Of a stretch of 33,608 bases of DNA, positions 14,177 to 24,110 are shown in pieces. Below the pieces are notes generated by a model. That model was not told the DNA's origin. It saw only the letters and a program-made list of their open reading frames with translations, and did no database searches. Position numbers and translations under genes: made by a program. This DNA is from a virus: positions 1-33,608 of the IMG/VR virus record IMGVR_UViG_3300010391_000006; one strand, written 5' to 3'. Within the stretch, counting starts at the first letter, position 1; each line of letters starts with the position of its first letter.

Positions 14177-16165
14177 GTGGCTACTACAACACCAAAATCA
14201 TTTCAACCTCAAAGTAAGGATGTAAGATATCTTAATAGAGATTTTGCATCTTTTCGAGACGGACTTATCAATTTTGCAAAGTATTATTATCCAAATAGTT
14301 ATAAAGACTTTACCGATGCATCTCCAGGTATGATGTTTATTGATATGGCTTCCTATGTTGGGGATGTTATGTCTTACTACACTGATTATATTTTTAAGGA
14401 AAGTTTATTTGCTAATACTCAAGAAAGAAAGAATATTATAGCATTATCTAAATATTTGAATTATACGACCAAGCCAGTCAGAGGTTCTACAGGAATAATT
14501 GATGTATTTCAATTATGTCCATCAACCACCGATGCTGATGGAAATTATGTTCCTGATGATAAATTTGCTTTGAGTATTAAAGAAAATATGCAAGTATCTG
14601 ATAATTCAGGAGCTTCATTTTTGACTTCTGAACCTGTTAATTTTGCTTCAGACAATTTTTTATCGCCCTTGATAAGGACCGTATATGAGAGGAATGTTAC
14701 AGGAGTTCCCACTTACTTTTTACTCCAAAAAGCAGCTCATATTAGATCTGGAAAAATGGTCACTAAAACTTTTGTAGTTGGAGATATGCAACCATTTTTA
14801 GATCTCTATCTAGATGAAGATAACGTTTTAGAAATTATTAGTGTAACAGACACAGATAACAATAAATGGTATCAGGTAGATTTTCTAGCCCAAGAAAATG
14901 TATTATACGGAGTTCCCAATAATGAAACATTTGAAGGATACTTATCTCAATTTCAAGGAACCGTTCCTTACATTATGAAGTATCTTCGAACGTCACGAAG
15001 ATTTACTGTAAATGTAGATGAAAATAATAAAACCTATTTGGAATTCGGTGGAGGAACAAATGGTTTTGCTGATGAAATTATCAATTTAAGTTCGGAGAAG
15101 GTTGGAGTAGGTCTTTCTAATCTTACAGTTCTAAATCTTTCATTAGACCCATCAAATTTCTTAAAAAATGATACATATGGATTAGCACCAAATAATACAT
15201 CCCTTACTGTAACTTATACAATAAGTGGTGGCATAGAATCAAATTCTCCATCTAATGCTATCATTAATATATCATCTGCAGATATAGATAATTCTACAGA
15301 TGGGTTATTACCTGAAGAAATTAATCTTCTTAATACTGTTAAAAGTTCATTGAAAGTAAATAATTCAGATGCTACAACAGGAGGAAAAGGACCCGAGACT
15401 AACGATGAAATACGGCAAAACGCTATAGGTTCTTTTGCTGCTCAAAATCGTGTTGTGACTCAAAATGATTATCTTGCAAGAGTATATTCTATGCCTCCTA
15501 AATACGGAACTGTAGCTAAAGCTCAAGTAATCACTTATAACAGTTTAGACGTAAACCAAAATCAAATATTGGTTGGAACAGTAAATGAACAGAATGTTGC
15601 TACAGTAGTTAACAATAATACACAAAATTATTTTAGAAAAATAGCTTATGATAGAAGTAATCCATTTGCTATTAATTTATATGTTTTAACTTATGATAGT
15701 AATAAAAATTTAACTACAGCCAATGAAGCACTAACTTCCAACATTTTAACATATTTAAGACAATATAGAATGTTAACAGGTGGTATTAACGTTATTGATG
15801 GTTATATTATTAATATCGGAGTAGAATTTATTATTACCGTATATAAAGGATATAATAAAAAAGAAGTCTTATCTAATACCATTGCAACAGTTCAAGACTT
15901 TTTTGATATTGATAAATGGGAATTTTCTCAACCAATCAATCTCAGTAGTTTAAAACTAGAAATAGCAAAGGTTGAAGGGGTCCAAACTGTGGTATCGATT
16001 ACTGTTAAAAATCTTACTCCATTAACAACCGGCGGCGATAACTACTCAAATATTGCATATGATATTGAATCTGCTACAAAAAATGATATGATTTTTCCGT
16101 CGGTAGATCCATCAATTTTTGAAATAAAATACCCGGATAAAGATATTAAGGGAACTGTATTATAA
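14177..16165 (+). CDS. 6: baseplate wedge protein gp6-like (baseplate J family)
   Basis: This 662-residue protein opens SKDVRYLNRDFASFRDGLINFAKYYYPNSYKDFTDASPGMMFIDMASYVGDVMSYY (quoted here as a description of residues 14-69 in short pieces: YLNRDF, FTDASPGMMFIDM, YVGDVMSYYTD). This is the standard N-terminus of gp6/baseplate J proteins. The middle has NDEIRQNAIGSFAAQNRVVTQNDY, also typical. gp6 dimers link wedges into the baseplate ring. The start is GTG 14177, with AGAAGGAAA just upstream; this is one of the better ribosome binding sites in the window. It follows gp25 as in related phages. Confidence 0.88.
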   Translation: MATTTPKSFQPQSKDVRYLNRDFASFRDGLINFAKYYYPNSYKDFTDASPGMMFIDMASYVGDVMSYYTDYIFKESLFANTQERKNIIALSKYLNYTTKPVRGSTGIIDVFQLCPSTTDADGNYVPDDKFALSIKENMQVSDNSGASFLTSEPVNFASDNFLSPLIRTVYERNVTGVPTYFLLQKAAHIRSGKMVTKTFVVGDMQPFLDLYLDEDNVLEIISVTDTDNNKWYQVDFLAQENVLYGVPNNETFEGYLSQFQGTVPYIMKYLRTSRRFTVNVDENNKTYLEFGGGTNGFADEIINLSSEKVGVGLSNLTVLNLSLDPSNFLKNDTYGLAPNNTSLTVTYTISGGIESNSPSNAIINISSADIDNSTDGLLPEEINLLNTVKSSLKVNNSDATTGGKGPETNDEIRQNAIGSFAAQNRVVTQNDYLARVYSMPPKYGTVAKAQVITYNSLDVNQNQILVGTVNEQNVATVVNNNTQNYFRKIAYDRSNPFAINLYVLTYDSNKNLTTANEALTSNILTYLRQYRMLTGGINVIDGYIINIGVEFIITVYKGYNKKEVLSNTIATVQDFFDIDKWEFSQPINLSSLKLEIAKVEGVQTVVSITVKNLTPLTTGGDNYSNIAYDIESATKNDMIFPSVDPSIFEIKYPDKDIKGTVL

Positions 16166-16213
16166 TATGAGACATAGTAAAGAAAATCTTAGAAAACATA
16201 ATCATTAAAAGCC

Positions 16214-17149
16214 ATGCATCATTTTCTATATCCTGTAGCCGATACATTTATTTGCAATAATCCCGAATTTGATAATCTTAATTTTGGGTTAAATGAAATC
16301 CTTCAGGTTGGAACTCAAGGAGAAACATTAAGAATTGTATCTCCAACAACTACTGTATCATTTAATCAGTCAGCGTCTAATCTTTGTGTATTAAATTTTT
16401 CTGGGTTATTAAGTGCAGAAATATATGGAACTGCATCATTTGCCTCTGGGTCTGTATCAGGAAATTCCTATATTACATCATCACATTATATAGGAACTCT
16501 TACCGGAAGTTATTTATCAGCGTCTCATATTAGTTCTTCTAACTTTACAGGATCTTTAACTTCTTTTAGTGGAAGTTTGAGTGGTATAGTAAATGGAATT
16601 ATATCTGGTTCATTTCAATCTGAATTTTTAAATCATTTTAGTGGTAGTGTATTATCATTCACAGGAAAGATAATTTCAGGATATTTGAATGGAAATGAAA
16701 TATTAAACTTACAACATGTTTCTATTCAAACAGCATCTTATATCAATAGAGCATTACTTCAATTTGATATAGATTCTATCTCATCTTCTATATCATCTGG
16801 AGATATTGTAAATCCTCATTTTACTTTAAAAATGAAAGTGGCAAGAGCTCAAAATCTTCCAATAGAATATTCGGTATATGCTCTTCCATTGGCTGAATCT
16901 TGGGTAATGGGCAATGGATATCTTTATGATGGAGGTTCTACAGATGGAGCTAGTTGGATATATAGAGATTTTCAAGGAGGTACTGCATGGACATCTTCAG
17001 GAGGTACATTTACTACTCAGTTTGTAGGAACACAATCGTTTGATTATGAAACAGGTGATATTTCTATGGATGTTACTTCGATTGTGAATGCTTGGTTAAA
17101 TGGAACCATTCAAAATAATGGTATTGCAGTTATAAGTGTGAAGAAGTAA
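16214..17149 (+). CDS. baseplate/tail structural protein, part 1 (DNRLRE-like domain)
   Basis: First of three frames that together make one 730-residue protein (16214-18404). It starts MHHFLYPVADTFICNNP and contains ALLQFDIDSI, then GDIVNPHFTLKMKV, AESWVMGNGY and GASWIYRDF. These fit a DNRLRE/CBM96-like beta-sandwich, which I recall in structural proteins after gp6 in marine T4-like phages. A glycine/serine shaft-like insertion (about residues 60-155, TGSYLSASHISSSNFTGSL) interrupts it. The frame ends at GIAVISVKK and TAA 17147-17149. One added base in AAGAAG (17141-17146) continues it as VNPLNTGMFLYFFSKDTNTIYSP, the expected end of this domain. Confidence 0.7.
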   Translation: MHHFLYPVADTFICNNPEFDNLNFGLNEILQVGTQGETLRIVSPTTTVSFNQSASNLCVLNFSGLLSAEIYGTASFASGSVSGNSYITSSHYIGTLTGSYLSASHISSSNFTGSLTSFSGSLSGIVNGIISGSFQSEFLNHFSGSVLSFTGKIISGYLNGNEILNLQHVSIQTASYINRALLQFDIDSISSSISSGDIVNPHFTLKMKVARAQNLPIEYSVYALPLAESWVMGNGYLYDGGSTDGASWIYRDFQGGTAWTSSGGTFTTQFVGTQSFDYETGDISMDVTSIVNAWLNGTIQNNGIAVISVKK

Positions 17150-17166
17150 ATCCTCTTAATACAGGA

Positions 17167-17769
17167 ATGTTTTTATACTTTTTTAGTAAAGATACAAATA
17201 CCATTTATTCTCCATATCTTGATGCTGGATGGGATGATGTAACGATTGTTACAGGAAGTGTTAATACTAGTAGTGTAACGATTACAACAATTTTTACTGG
17301 ATTATGGGCAACGGGAAGCGACACTCCTTCTATTTTTAATAATAATATCAGTGGTAGTGTTTTTGGTGTTATGGATGTTACTGTTGGGGTCAGCGGGTCT
17401 GTTACTGGATCAATATCTGGTCAAGGCCAAACAGGAAATGTTATAGGAGTCCCTATTTTTGGTGGGATAACAGGTTCAATAATTCAAGATACAACGATTA
17501 TAACTCAAACGTTTCCAGGTTATGGACCTACATTTGAAATTACAACTTGGGATTATACTTCATTTATAGCAAATTATGGTTATTATCCATTTGTTACAAC
17601 CACTACTACTATTAGCACTCCCGTAACTTTTTCTGTATTAACAGCTATATTAGTAAATGGAGATTTTAGTGGTAGCATGATTACTGCTAGTATTACAAAT
17701 GGAGTCAATTTCAAGGGAGTATTACTGGTTCTTGGAATGGTAAAGTATTCTCTGGAAGCACATATATAA
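17167..17769 (+). CDS. baseplate/tail structural protein, part 2
   Basis: Middle segment of the 16214-18404 protein. The open frame actually begins at 17149; the ATG at 17167 lies inside the conserved FFSKDTNTIYSPYLDAGWDD motif and is probably not a true start. The remainder is low-complexity, beta-rich sequence with SGS and TGS motifs (SGSVTGSISGQGQTG), like a fibre shaft. It ends GVNFKGVLLVLGMVK, which is out of frame: adding one T to TTT (17709-17711) gives NFQGSITGSWNGKVFSGSTY and leads into part 3. Nothing supports it as an independent protein. Confidence 0.6.
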   Translation: MFLYFFSKDTNTIYSPYLDAGWDDVTIVTGSVNTSSVTITTIFTGLWATGSDTPSIFNNNISGSVFGVMDVTVGVSGSVTGSISGQGQTGNVIGVPIFGGITGSIIQDTTIITQTFPGYGPTFEITTWDYTSFIANYGYYPFVTTTTTISTPVTFSVLTAILVNGDFSGSMITASITNGVNFKGVLLVLGMVKYSLEAHI

Positions 17770-17786
17770 GTGCTAGTTATCCATTT

Positions 17787-18404
17787 TTGAATTATCCATC
17801 GCTCATAACATCATTAACAGGGGATATTTTAAATGGAACAGTATTTGGATCATTGTTTGAATTAACATCATATAGTGGTTCTGAACACGGTATATTATCA
17901 GGAAGTATAATTGATGGCACGTTTGTAGGATCAAAAATAATTTTACCATTTACTGGAAGTTTAATAACTCAATCATATTCTTATACTAGTAGTGTAGTTA
18001 TGACTACTACTGGTTTAAATCCTCTTGAGATTTCTTCTCCATTTATAACCGTGGTCAGAATACCAGAAAAGGTTAAAACCAATGAAATTATAAAAGTCAA
18101 AGTATTTGGAAGAGAACAATATCCTTTAAAGAATTTCCAGAGATTAACACAATTTTCTCAGTTTCTCACTCCACTTTATTTACCATACTCGTCTTTCTAT
18201 GCTATAAAGGATAACGAAACCGAGGAAATTATCTTAGATTTTGATAATTATACTCGGTTAAGCTGTGATACTAGCGGAAGTTATTTCATGTTAGATACCA
18301 GCGGTTTACCAGAAGAAAGGTATTTTAAAATACTAATCAAAATAGCAGATAATGGGGCAATATATATCACTGATAACAATGATATATTTAAAGTTGTGAG
18401 ATAA
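17787..18404 (+). CDS. baseplate/tail structural protein, part 3
   Basis: C-terminal segment of the 16214-18404 protein; its real open frame starts near 17711. After more SGS motifs (YSGSEHGILSGSIIDGTFVGS) it has a folded domain from about 18040: VVRIPEKVKTNEIIKVKVFGREQYPLK and then SSFYAIKDNETEEIILDFDNYTRLSCDTSGSYF (cited in pieces), ending PEERYFKILIKIA. I recall this domain following the DNRLRE-like part in related phages, which supports one continuous protein. The next gene starts one base after its stop. Confidence 0.65.
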   Translation: MNYPSLITSLTGDILNGTVFGSLFELTSYSGSEHGILSGSIIDGTFVGSKIILPFTGSLITQSYSYTSSVVMTTTGLNPLEISSPFITVVRIPEKVKTNEIIKVKVFGREQYPLKNFQRLTQFSQFLTPLYLPYSSFYAIKDNETEEIILDFDNYTRLSCDTSGSYFMLDTSGLPEERYFKILIKIADNGAIYITDNNDIFKVVR

Positions 18405-18405
18405 T

Positions 18406-18879
18406 ATGCCGAACTTTGCACTTCAAGTACAAAATTTTGAGAGATACGGAGCATTTGACTATAAGTTTGATGAAGCTGGGAATATTATATTGACTCCGTC
18501 TGCTTCTGTATATCAACAGTTTTATCTTTCAATTCCTTTGTCAGATGTTAATTATAACAATAATAAAATTAGTTCTTTCTATAATACTACTTTTACCGAA
18601 TTTGTAAATCCTAATTTAACGACAAATTCATCAATTCCAAGTGATATAACTGATAAACTTAATTCTGTAATTGCTCAGAATCAGGAATTACAAAACAGGT
18701 TGGATACTTTTGTAGCTAAAAGTGAATTAAACAATTCTGCAGCTAATGAACAACTTGTTAGAGATATTATAATAGGTCTTAGAATGCAGATGGGGCAGGG
18801 ATTTTCGACATCAAATTTTAATACTGTTTTTCCATATCTACCAATATCAACCGATCAACAAACTGATGTACCATCATAA
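18406..18879 (+). CDS. conserved tail structural protein, small
   Basis: This 157-residue protein begins ALQVQNFERYGAFDYKFDE and has a beta-rich first half. A predicted coiled coil (DITDKLNSVIAQNQELQNRLDTFVAKSEL, residues about 85-113) follows, then a C-terminal GLRMQMGQGFSTSNFNTVFPYLP. It sits between two large structural genes with almost no spacing (1 and 3 bases), so it is probably a virion component. No family name can be given from sequence alone. Confidence 0.65.
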   Translation: MPNFALQVQNFERYGAFDYKFDEAGNIILTPSASVYQQFYLSIPLSDVNYNNNKISSFYNTTFTEFVNPNLTTNSSIPSDITDKLNSVIAQNQELQNRLDTFVAKSELNNSAANEQLVRDIIIGLRMQMGQGFSTSNFNTVFPYLPISTDQQTDVPS

Positions 18880-18882
18880 TTT

Positions 18883-21800
18883 ATGGCACTACAATTTCCA
18901 ATAATAAGTAATTTTTCTGGTAGTATATATTCTGGGTCTTATTTAGGAGTTCAAGACACTTCGTTGTTTTTAATTTCTCAGAGTGCTGATATATTCTTTG
19001 GTTATTCTGCGAGAGATATTACTGAAATGACTGTATTTGATGTATTAGATAATCAAATAAGCTGGAGTTTATTAGATAAAGATAAAGTATATAAAACAGT
19101 AACATTGACATATTCGGATGCATTAAATAATCCGCAAAATTACACATATAATGAATTAGATAATCAATTTGTTACATATCAAAATAAAAAGATACTTCTT
19201 GATCCAATTAACGATTTATCTTCTAGCGGCATTTTCGGTGGAGCATTTAAACTTTCCTATATTTTTTCAAGAGATATGGCCGGCAGTTTAGAAAATAAAT
19301 TGGTCATAAATGAAATTTCTCCATCAAGAACTGAAATTAAATTATTGCCAAAAGGAGAAAATACCATTCCTTATACATCATTTTGTATAAAGAAATTTCC
19401 AATTAGTGATATTTCATCCATTTTACTTTCGATAACACAAAAGTGTCCATATGATAAGATCTACAATATAATGTATGATCAATATAAAAGCAGTATACAA
19501 TTTTTACAAACTCTTTTCTTTTTGCCGGATAATGGATCTATTATAACATTTTTGAAAAACTTGTATGAAGATTATATAAAATATACAAGTTTGTCTCAAA
19601 CACAAATTGATTCAGAACTAGATCCAACAAGAATATACCGTATTCAAGGTATTAAATCTTATTTTAATAATTATCTTCTTCAAGGATACAATATTATTAC
19701 TGATTTTGATGATATTGAAAAACAATTTGATAATTTTGTAAATATTCGTGTAGAACAAGCGTTTTCTCAGTATAAAGGGCAAATATCCCAAAATTATATA
19801 AATGCTAAAATGTTTTGTTATGACTTTTTTGCTACATATTATTATGCTGCTCTTATTCATCCAATTCAACTATCTCATCAGGAAAAATATTTTTCATATT
19901 TTAAGAATGTATTAAATTTTGGATCGAATAAATATTTTCCAATTTTAACTCATAATTACTTGGATGAAAGGCAGTCTCTCAATGATCCACTTACTTTAAT
20001 AGTTAAATTGGGGACTGAATTGCCAATTGATATCTCTCCTAAAGATGAGTGTTGGATTTCCAATTTTGGTATGGTACCATTTGTATTTACAACAATACTT
20101 CAAAATCCTATAAAGTATAAAGTAATAACAATTGGATCTCCGAATTTTGGTACACCTACTCAATTTATTAATAAACAAAATGTTAATAAGTTGTATTCTT
20201 CTGAGGATTTAAGTCTAACTAATCAAACTACTAATGATGTTACTATAAATAAAAATATAGCAAAATTAAATACAAATTATTCTGATTTTAATAATTTTAT
20301 TGTTTTTTCCTCTGTTACTGCACGAGTTAATATTTTTAAGAATAAAGTTATTTCATATTATAATTTAAGTGGATCTTATGTTGATACCGAGGGTAAGTAT
20401 ATTACTTCTCTTTCTTCTTCTACGATTTATCCGTATTATAGAAATGAATTAGATTCTATACAATCTCAAATGAATGATATCATAAATTCATTTGATTCAT
20501 ATGAATCGTATCTATTTGATAGTGAAAATTATGTTTATTCTATCGAATCTTCATCATTTATAAATTCGATATTTGTGGCGGATTATGATGAATCCGCATC
20601 TTATTATGACAAATATAATAGAGATAGTTTAATCAATAATACTCCAGAATATATTATTAATGATACCAATAATCAGGATTATATTACGTTTTTAGCAATG
20701 GTAGGTCATCATTTTGATAATATTTATATCTATATTTCAGCTTTACCTATCGAAAAACAAGTGGGAAATAAAATTGGTGCAGATCTACCACTTCAGACTT
20801 TAAAGGAACTTCTTTATTCATTTGGTTGGGAAGTAGATGATATTATTAACAGTTTGAATATAGATGATGTTTATCTTAATAGTCTTTATTCTTCTGCATA
20901 TAATACTTTATCAGCTCAAGAACGACTTCAAATAATATGGAATCGCATATTAGTTACTTTACCTGGGATTTATAAGACAAAAGGAACAGAAGAGTGTGTC
21001 AATTATTTAATGGCATGTTATGGATTGCCATCTTCTTTAATATCAATCCGTGAATATGGTGGAACCGATTATTCTACAGATACACTTCCTACTTATCAGT
21101 TTGATGAAAAAACTTACATGCTCAAATTTTCCGGTATATCTGATAGAATTGAAGGACCATATCCACAATCTACACAGACTGTAGAATTTAAGTTTGCCGT
21201 TGAAAATGTAGATGAATATGAAGATTACGAAAGATTTTCATTATTTACACTATATCCTTATAATGATCCTTCACCTGCTTGGTCTGTAGATATTTACAAA
21301 GTTCCTGGCCAATTTACTGGAAAGATTTCTCTTCAAATGAAGAGTGGATCTACAGGAATTTCTATAGTAAGTGATCCGCTTCCTATTTTTAACGGAGATA
21401 TTTTCAGTGTAATGGTTAGAAGAAATAATCCAGATACATATTTTGAAGTAGATAGTGATAATCATGATGCTGTGCCGCTTCGATATGATTTGGTTGTTCA
21501 AAGAAATGAAGAAGGCAAAAAAATATTTTACTCCACATCATCAGCATATCTTTATGTTCAAGACAATGAAATATTTTCTCAATATGGAAGATTTTGGTTA
21601 AGTGATGGAACATATGTTGGAACATTAGATAAATTAAGTATTTGGGATATTCCAGTTAGTGATGATGATTTTGAAGGTCATGTTAACGATTTAAACTCTT
21701 ATGGATATAGCGGTTCAATTGCTTATAAAAATTTGTGGGTAAGATTAAATTGGGATTATCCTCAAAGTGTAAGTACGGGTAGTTCGAGTGCTATGTGGAT

Positions 21801-23889
21801 AGACAATACATCAGATTATTTTGCTATATCAAATTACAGAACTTCTACTTGGATGAGTTCATCTGTTATTCCGTCTGAATATTCTGCTTCTTTAGATATT
21901 ATCAATAATATATGGATATCTGAATACCCAAGCGGTTCTGTTGATATTTTTGCTTTAAATTTCCCCACTGTTATCGACCCAAATTGGTCTTCATCATTTA
22001 ATGGTTGTAATTGGATTACTTCATCAAGTTATCCATATAATTTTTGTGAACTTACATATCAAGAAAATGTTGATGGTTCAAAATATGGGCCAAATAAGTT
22101 CAGGAACAAGAAAATAAGAAAAATAGTATATGATATTGACGCACGTTTCGATTCACAAGATCGTTCTACTTTTGATTCAAATGTCACAATTACAGGAGAA
22201 TCAAATCAATTAGGATTTTTTATCGATCCGCAAGATTCAAAAAATAAAGATATTGTTCGTTATATCGGAAAAACAGGAGTAATGAATTTAATTGGGGATC
22301 CACGTAATCTTTATAAAGACAAATATTATGATTTAATAGATAAAAACAAAGAATACAATTCTTTAGGAAATAAGAGAACGTTGTTCAATGAAATGTTGAC
22401 CGTTTATAAATTTTATTTTGACAAGTCAATATTTGAGGCAATAAAGAATATAATACCAGCACGATCTAATTTATTCACTGGAGTTGTAGTTGAACCTACA
22501 ATACTTGAAAGACCGAAGTATCAAAATAAACCGATTTTATCACAGTTAACAACAACGGTTATAAATGATGGAATAATTGGAAATAATTATTCTTTTTCAG
22601 AAAATCTTTTGTGGGCTGATTTTAATACTAATGGATTTGTTAATGGTGTTCAAATGGTAACTACTCAATCGTTACAAACATTAATGAATTCAATGCCTCC
22701 AAGTTATCAACAAACAATAGATTTGTCTTATATCAATAATGGAAAAAGAGAATATTCAAATAATCTTTTAGGAGGATATATTCCAGATTGTTTGGATAAA
22801 ATTCAACATGGATTTTATCCAGATTATGAAAATATAAGAAGAGATTGGGCACTTTCTGCTGGGCAAGACCCTGTGGTTTATTCAAACTACATTAAACCAT
22901 TAAAAGGAACGGTGAGCGTAAATAATTTGAATAATATACCTCATGTAGGTCCAGATCCAGGATCTTGGAGTTCTTCTTTCTGGACGGGATACAATTTAAA
23001 TAATCACTTTTTACCACATTACCTTATAAAAGTTTGGGATAAATATGATTATTTTGTAAAAGATGGACCATACTCACACACAGATGTTATTTTAGCTGAT
23101 ACATACGCATCAAACTCTATATTTCTATATAAATATTTGGTGGTTGATGAATATTTTATGAGATCGTTAATATATTATACCGATTTAATAGCTTTACCAA
23201 TATATAACTTATCTGATATATCATATACAGTTTTTTGGGGATCTTATTTACACGGATATAATACTTTTATAAATACACCAGATCAAAAGGTAAGTAATGT
23301 TTTAGCTTCTCCCGGAGGAACTTGGCCGGCAAATCCGTTGGATTTCACTTTAAAATTGAAACCAACTAATACATACTTTGAGATAGTTAAGGGATATCCA
23401 AGAAATCATTATACTCATAAGATGGAAAGATTTAGTAAGACCAAACATACTGAATATCTTACTATCGACACCAGTACTATTTATGTAAAAGGTAAGCAAA
23501 CTATAGATACTACTATCAATTCTACTGGAATAAATGATGGAACGTATCCTATAACGTCTAACAACGTAAGTAATGTTAATGTGGTAAATGCTAGAAATGT
23601 AATACAAACTATTCCATCAAATGCTGGAACGGTTATTCCTGGAGGATCATCTACTACTAATATAACAAATGCTTCTAATATAACTCCTACTACTCAGTTA
23701 GCAAGAATTGTGGGGAATTCTTTTGTTAATTCGTTTCAAGGAAGACATAGAGTAATGGTTGTTGATGATCAGGGGCATTCAATAGGATGGTCTGATATAA
23801 GATTGACAAAGCAACAAATTAATGATTTAAAGACTGGGGAAACAATAACTATAGACGGAGTTAATTATAAAAATTATGGTAATCTTTAA
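18883..23889 (+). CDS. giant baseplate wedge-like protein with LamG-like domain
   Basis: This 1668-residue protein is the largest unbroken frame in the window. Its position after gp6 and its size suggest a role like T4 gp7, the wedge scaffold, though direct similarity cannot be judged here. Around residues 683-735 the pattern NRILVTLPGIYKTKGTEECVNYLMACYGLPSSLISIREYGG (in pieces: LPGIYKTKGTEE, YGLPSSLISIREYGG) resembles tail protein I/wedge elements of large phages. Residues about 755-945 form a LamG/concanavalin-like beta-sandwich (WSVDIYKVPGQFTGKISLQMK, YLYVQDNEIFSQYGRFWLSDG). The C-terminus ends LTKQQINDLKTGETITIDG. The start follows CATAATTTATG with no Shine-Dalgarno site. Confidence 0.7.
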   Translation: MALQFPIISNFSGSIYSGSYLGVQDTSLFLISQSADIFFGYSARDITEMTVFDVLDNQISWSLLDKDKVYKTVTLTYSDALNNPQNYTYNELDNQFVTYQNKKILLDPINDLSSSGIFGGAFKLSYIFSRDMAGSLENKLVINEISPSRTEIKLLPKGENTIPYTSFCIKKFPISDISSILLSITQKCPYDKIYNIMYDQYKSSIQFLQTLFFLPDNGSIITFLKNLYEDYIKYTSLSQTQIDSELDPTRIYRIQGIKSYFNNYLLQGYNIITDFDDIEKQFDNFVNIRVEQAFSQYKGQISQNYINAKMFCYDFFATYYYAALIHPIQLSHQEKYFSYFKNVLNFGSNKYFPILTHNYLDERQSLNDPLTLIVKLGTELPIDISPKDECWISNFGMVPFVFTTILQNPIKYKVITIGSPNFGTPTQFINKQNVNKLYSSEDLSLTNQTTNDVTINKNIAKLNTNYSDFNNFIVFSSVTARVNIFKNKVISYYNLSGSYVDTEGKYITSLSSSTIYPYYRNELDSIQSQMNDIINSFDSYESYLFDSENYVYSIESSSFINSIFVADYDESASYYDKYNRDSLINNTPEYIINDTNNQDYITFLAMVGHHFDNIYIYISALPIEKQVGNKIGADLPLQTLKELLYSFGWEVDDIINSLNIDDVYLNSLYSSAYNTLSAQERLQIIWNRILVTLPGIYKTKGTEECVNYLMACYGLPSSLISIREYGGTDYSTDTLPTYQFDEKTYMLKFSGISDRIEGPYPQSTQTVEFKFAVENVDEYEDYERFSLFTLYPYNDPSPAWSVDIYKVPGQFTGKISLQMKSGSTGISIVSDPLPIFNGDIFSVMVRRNNPDTYFEVDSDNHDAVPLRYDLVVQRNEEGKKIFYSTSSAYLYVQDNEIFSQYGRFWLSDGTYVGTLDKLSIWDIPVSDDDFEGHVNDLNSYGYSGSIAYKNLWVRLNWDYPQSVSTGSSSAMWIDNTSDYFAISNYRTSTWMSSSVIPSEYSASLDIINNIWISEYPSGSVDIFALNFPTVIDPNWSSSFNGCNWITSSSYPYNFCELTYQENVDGSKYGPNKFRNKKIRKIVYDIDARFDSQDRSTFDSNVTITGESNQLGFFIDPQDSKNKDIVRYIGKTGVMNLIGDPRNLYKDKYYDLIDKNKEYNSLGNKRTLFNEMLTVYKFYFDKSIFEAIKNIIPARSNLFTGVVVEPTILERPKYQNKPILSQLTTTVINDGIIGNNYSFSENLLWADFNTNGFVNGVQMVTTQSLQTLMNSMPPSYQQTIDLSYINNGKREYSNNLLGGYIPDCLDKIQHGFYPDYENIRRDWALSAGQDPVVYSNYIKPLKGTVSVNNLNNIPHVGPDPGSWSSSFWTGYNLNNHFLPHYLIKVWDKYDYFVKDGPYSHTDVILADTYASNSIFLYKYLVVDEYFMRSLIYYTDLIALPIYNLSDISYTVFWGSYLHGYNTFINTPDQKVSNVLASPGGTWPANPLDFTLKLKPTNTYFEIVKGYPRNHYTHKMERFSKTKHTEYLTIDTSTIYVKGKQTIDTTINSTGINDGTYPITSNNVSNVNVVNARNVIQTIPSNAGTVIPGGSSTTNITNASNITPTTQLARIVGNSFVNSFQGRHRVMVVDDQGHSIGWSDIRLTKQQINDLKTGETITIDGVNYKNYGNL

Positions 23890-23936
23890 TACCAAAAATA
23901 AAGAAAAAACAACTTCAGAAGAATACTTATAGATAT

Positions 23937-24110
23937 ATGGATAAAACACAAGAGGGAAGATATCACAAAAATAAAGTTTCTTTAAGTGAGTATGAAAATA
24001 TAAAGTCTTTATATTTATCAGGAGAAATGAACCAAATAAAATTAGCTTTGAAATGTGGTGTTAATCCTATTTCAATGTCTAAATTGTTGAAAAAATTAGG
24101 AGTTAAATAA
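23937..24110 (+). CDS. small helix-turn-helix protein
   Basis: This 57-residue protein starts at ATG 23937 and ends at TAA 24110, overlapping the next ATG by one base (TAATG). The sequence VSLSEYENIKSLYLSG, then NQIKLALKCGVNPISMSKLL, then KKLGVK has the spacing of a resolvase/Hin-type helix-turn-helix: a helix, a turn at the CGVN glycine, and a recognition helix ending in a Lys-rich tail. It could be a small repressor, or the DNA-binding remnant of a homing or recombinase gene lodged among structural genes. Confidence 0.6.
   Translation: MDKTQEGRYHKNKVSLSEYENIKSLYLSGEMNQIKLALKCGVNPISMSKLLKKLGVK

Noticed and set aside
16167-16208. Thirteen-codon frame MRHSKENLRKHNH between gp6 and the next gene
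   Set aside because: It has a faint likeness to NUMOD3-type motifs of homing endonucleases but is too short to judge. It may be a relic, or chance.
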